The position numbers and the translations under genes are program-made. This document shows, in pieces, positions 4,720 through 7,636 of a DNA stretch of 7,636 nt; position 1 is the stretch's first letter, and each line of letters opens with the position of its first letter. The DNA is from an uncultured Oxalobacteraceae bacterium. Lineage in GTDB: Bacteria > Pseudomonadota > Gammaproteobacteria > Burkholderiales > Burkholderiaceae. The notes under the pieces were generated by a model, which did no database searches, was not told the origin of the DNA, and worked only from the letters and a program-made list of their open reading frames with translations. Location: NCBI GenBank assembly GCA_946479255.1, contig CAMLFK010000244.1, forward strand, positions 1 through 7,636, given 5' to 3'.

Positions 4720-7636
4720 TTTATGGATGCTTCTTGCGGACTGTGGCGGGCCAGGCTGGCGTCGTCGGCGCGCGGACGGCGCAGCTTGTCGAGCACGACG
4801 TACACCACCGGCGTGGTCAGGAGGGTCAGCAGCTGGCTGGCGATCAGGCCGCCGATGATGGCGACACCGAGCGGGCGGCGCAGCTCCGAACCTTCGCCGA
4901 AGCCGACCGCCAGCGGCAGCGCGCCCAGTGCCGCCGCCAGCGTGGTCATCAGGATCGGCCGGAAGCGCAGCAGGCAGGCTTCGCGCACCGCTTCGATGGC
5001 GGTGAGGCCACGCGCCCGCTCCGCTTCCAGCGCGAAGTCGATGATCAGGATCGCGTTCTTTTTGACGATGCCGATCAGCAGGAACACGCCGATCAGGGCG
5101 ATGATCGAGAACTCCATCTTGAACATCAGCAGCGCCAGCACCGCGCCGACACCGGCCGACGGCAAGGTCGAGAGCACCGTGACCGGGTGGATCAGGCTTT
5201 CGTACAAAATGCCCAGCACGATGTAGATCACCACGATGGCGGCGGCGATCAGCAAGGGCTGCTCCTTATTGGACTCCTGCGCCGCCTTGGCCTGGCCCTG
5301 GAAGCTGCCGCGCACATTGGCCGGCATGGCGATATCGGCTTCGGCCTGGCGCACCGCCGCCTCGCCGTCGGCCAGCTTGGCGCCGGGCGCCAGGTTGTAC
5401 GAGATGGTGGTGGCCAGCTCGCCATCCTGGTGGTTGACCGAGGTGGGCGTGGAGCTCTCGGCAAAGCTGGCGATGGCCGACAGCGGCACCATGGTGGTGG
5501 CGGTGTTGGACAGCGCCCTGCCGCTGGCGGCGTCGCGCGCCGCCGTCAGGTTGCTTGATGCCGCCGGCGCGCCTTCGGGCCGCGCCGGCACGTAGATGTC
5601 GTTCAAGGCCGCCGGCGACTGGGCGTAATGGCGCGGCACGCCCATGATCACGCTGTACTGGTTCAGTTCATCGTAGATGGTCGTCACCTGGCGCTGGCCG
5701 AAGGCGTTGTACAGCGCATTGTCCACGTCGCGCGCGTTGATGCCCAGGCGCGAGGCGCTTTCCTTGTCGATCTTGACGAACATCTCCACGCCATTCTCGG
5801 CCTGGTCGGTATCGACATCGACCAGCGCGCTTTGGCGCTTCATGGCGTCGGCCAGGCGGCTGGCCCACTGGCGCAGGTCGTCGCGCTTGTCGCTCTTGAG
5901 GGTGTACTGGTAGGTGGAGCTGGACTGGCGCCCGCCGATGCGCAGGTCTTGCACCGGGTTGAGGAACAGCGACACGCCGGTGACCTTGGCCAGCTGAGGA
6001 CGCAGGCGCGCGATTACCGCCTGGCCGCCCTCGGTCCGTTCCGACGCGGGCTTCAGGTTGACGAACATGAAGCCGCCGCCGGCCCGCCCGCCCCCGGTAA
6101 AGCCCACCACGGTGGCGACCGCCGGGTCGCTGCGGATGATATCGACCAGCTGTTTCAGCTTGCCCTGCATGGCCTGGAAAGAGATGCTCTGGTCGGCGCG
6201 GATGCCGCCGTTGATCTGGCCGGTGTCCTGCTGCGGGAAGAAGCCCTTGGGCGCTGCAGCGAACAGATAGACGTTCAGGCCGATCACGAAGAAGAAGATC
6301 ACCGTCACCAGCCCCAGGCTGCCAAGCGCCCAGTCGAGCGAATGCTCATAAGTCTTGAGCACGCGCGCAAAGCCGCGCTCGGCCCAGCGCGACAGACGGC
6401 CGGGCTCGCGCTTGGCGCCCGGCTTGAGCAGCCAGGCACACATCATCGGCGTGGTGGTGAGCGAAATCACCAGCGAGATCATTACCGCCGCCGACAGTGT
6501 CACGGCAAATTCGCGAAACAGCCGGCCCACCTGCCCGCCCATGAACAGCAGCGGAATGAACACCGCCACCAGCGACAGGCTGATCGACAGCACGGTAAAG
6601 CCCACTTCGCGCGCGCCCAGCAGGGCCGCCTTCATGCGGTCCATGCCCTCTTCCAGGTGGCGGCTGGTGTTTTCCAGCACCACGATGGCGTCGTCCACCA
6701 CGAAGCCGGTGGCCACCGTCAGCGCCATCAGGCTGAGGTTATTCAGGCTGAAACCCAGCATGTACATGACGCCGAAGGTGCCCAGCAGGGACACCACCGT
6801 GGCCACCGCCGGGATGATGGTGGCGCGTACGCTGCGCAAGAATATGCTTACGACCAGCACCACCAGCAGGATCGAGATCACCAGCGTGAACTCGATCTCG
6901 TGCAGCGAGGAGCGGATCGAGTTGGTGCTGTCGGACGCCACCTGCAGGCGAATGTCCGGCGGCAGCTGCGCCTGCAAGGTGGGCAACAAATCGCGCACGC
7001 CGTCCACGGTTTCGATGACGTTGGCACCCGGCTGGCGCGTGATGAGCACGATCACCGCCGGCTCGCCGTTGAACAGGCCCAGGGTATTGACGTTTTCCAC
7101 GCCGTCGATCACTTTGGCCACATCGTCCAGCCGCACCGCGCTGCCGTTGCGCCAGGCGACGATCAGCGAGCGGTAGTCGGCAGCGCTGCGGCCGCCGCTG
7201 GCGGTGCTGGCCTGCGAATAGATCTGCAGCGAGCGGCCGTTGCCTTCGATGACGCCCTTGGGGCGGTTGGCATTGGTCGACTGGATGGCGGCGCGCACAT
7301 CCTCGGTCGAGACGCCATAGCTGTTGAGGGCATACGGCAGCAGCTCGACCCGCACCGCCGGCAGCGAGCCGCCGCCAATCTCCACGTCCCCCACGCCGGA
7401 CACCTGCGCCAGCTTTTGCTGCACCAGGTTGGAGACCGATTCGTAGATCTGCCCGGGCGACTTGGTGCGCGAGGTCAGCGCCAGGATAATCACCGGCGCA
7501 TCCGACGGATTGGCCTTGCGGTAGGTCGGGTTGCTCTTGAGAGTGGCCGGCAGGTCGGCGCGCGAGGCGTTGATCGCCGCCTGCACTTCGCGCGCGGCGG
7601 CGTCGATCTTGCGGTTCAGGTCGAACTGCAGGCTGA
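4716..7636 (-). CDS. MdtC-like RND multidrug efflux permease, 5' end outside the window
   Basis: Proton-driven inner-membrane pump of the HAE-RND class. It is closest to MdtC in remembered motifs: AAAREVQAAINASRADLP, TYRKANPSDAPVIILALT, GVGDVEIGGGSLPAVRVELL and GFTGGGR. The visible frame has 972 codons. By comparison with MdtC (about 1,025 residues) roughly 90 N-terminal residues, including the first membrane helix, are missing. Proton-relay residues are present: the Asp pair in GFVVDDAIVVLEN (codons at 6690-6695) and Lys in GIVKKNAIL. Two RND halves, each with porter and membrane parts, are intact to the stop. An internal GTG at 7586 is not the start, because homologous sequence continues upstream of it. 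The gene overlaps the efflux lipoprotein gene by four bases. Likely upstream partners are an adaptor and an MdtB-like pump. The substrates are unknown; related pumps export bile salts, novobiocin and similar compounds. One unusual feature is an Ala/Ser-rich insertion (5493-5588). Confidence 0.93.
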   Translation of the reverse strand, partial: SLQFDLNRKIDAAAREVQAAINASRADLPATLKSNPTYRKANPSDAPVIILALTSRTKSPGQIYESVSNLVQQKLAQVSGVGDVEIGGGSLPAVRVELLPYALNSYGVSTEDVRAAIQSTNANRPKGVIEGNGRSLQIYSQASTASGGRSAADYRSLIVAWRNGSAVRLDDVAKVIDGVENVNTLGLFNGEPAVIVLITRQPGANVIETVDGVRDLLPTLQAQLPPDIRLQVASDSTNSIRSSLHEIEFTLVISILLVVLVVSIFLRSVRATIIPAVATVVSLLGTFGVMYMLGFSLNNLSLMALTVATGFVVDDAIVVLENTSRHLEEGMDRMKAALLGAREVGFTVLSISLSLVAVFIPLLFMGGQVGRLFREFAVTLSAAVMISLVISLTTTPMMCAWLLKPGAKREPGRLSRWAERGFARVLKTYEHSLDWALGSLGLVTVIFFFVIGLNVYLFAAAPKGFFPQQDTGQINGGIRADQSISFQAMQGKLKQLVDIIRSDPAVATVVGFTGGGRAGGGFMFVNLKPASERTEGGQAVIARLRPQLAKVTGVSLFLNPVQDLRIGGRQSSSTYQYTLKSDKRDDLRQWASRLADAMKRQSALVDVDTDQAENGVEMFVKIDKESASRLGINARDVDNALYNAFGQRQVTTIYDELNQYSVIMGVPRHYAQSPAALNDIYVPARPEGAPAASSNLTAARDAASGRALSNTATTMVPLSAIASFAESSTPTSVNHQDGELATTISYNLAPGAKLADGEAAVRQAEADIAMPANVRGSFQGQAKAAQESNKEQPLLIAAAIVVIYIVLGILYESLIHPVTVLSTLPSAGVGAVLALLMFKMEFSIIALIGVFLLIGIVKKNAILIIDFALEAERARGLTAIEAVREACLLRFRPILMTTLAAALGALPLAVGFGEGSELRRPLGVAIIGGLIASQLLTLLTTPVVYVVLDKLRRPRADDASLARHSPQEASIK

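Noticed and set aside
3328..5226. Open frame of 632 codons on the plus strand
   Set aside because: It is antisense to the efflux lipoprotein and pump genes. Its composition is Arg/Gly/His/Gln-rich, it has no recognisable domain, and it is a shadow of GC-rich codon usage.
7584..7586. GTG as the start of the pump gene
   Set aside because: The frame stays open to the window edge and the upstream residues (LQFDLNRKIDAAARE) match the RND family, so the true start is outside the window.

Overview
The window is GC-rich (roughly 65% in the genes) and carries five protein genes, all on the minus strand. Protein style, the SET protein, TACAAT-type -10 boxes and the short intergenic repeats suggest a beta-proteobacterium of the Oxalobacteraceae (Massilia/Duganella/Janthinobacterium type). 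This is inference from general familiarity, not from a search.

In transcription order (right to left): positions 7636-4716 hold the 5'-truncated gene of an RND inner-membrane multidrug pump of the MdtC type. Its stop overlaps (ATGA) the start of a NodT/OprM-type outer-membrane efflux lipoprotein gene (4719-3325). These two are the end of an efflux operon whose adaptor (mdtA-like) and second pump gene (mdtB-like) probably lie beyond the right edge. Only 46 bases after the efflux lipoprotein comes a small SET-domain protein lysine methyltransferase gene (3278-2784). It may be read through from the pump operon, but it also has a promoter-like sequence that would give a leaderless mRNA.

Positions 2783-2381 are non-coding. 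The part near 2440-2540 holds degenerate palindromic repeats. The left end holds an extended -10 promoter and a GC hairpin followed by TTTT, in the leader of a secreted S9 peptidase gene (2371-323, DPP5/S9C-like). The last stretch (322-108) is non-coding and contains a long AT-rich inverted repeat overlapping a predicted promoter. That promoter serves the signal-peptide-encoding start of another exported protein, cut by the left edge (107-1).

Functionally the window combines drug or metabolite efflux, a possible protein-modifying enzyme attached to the efflux operon, and peptide degradation in the cell envelope. Most of it is ordinary. The points worth a second look are the efflux-SET linkage with its conflicting start signals, the operator-like inverted repeat at 151-188, and the possible attenuator before the peptidase.
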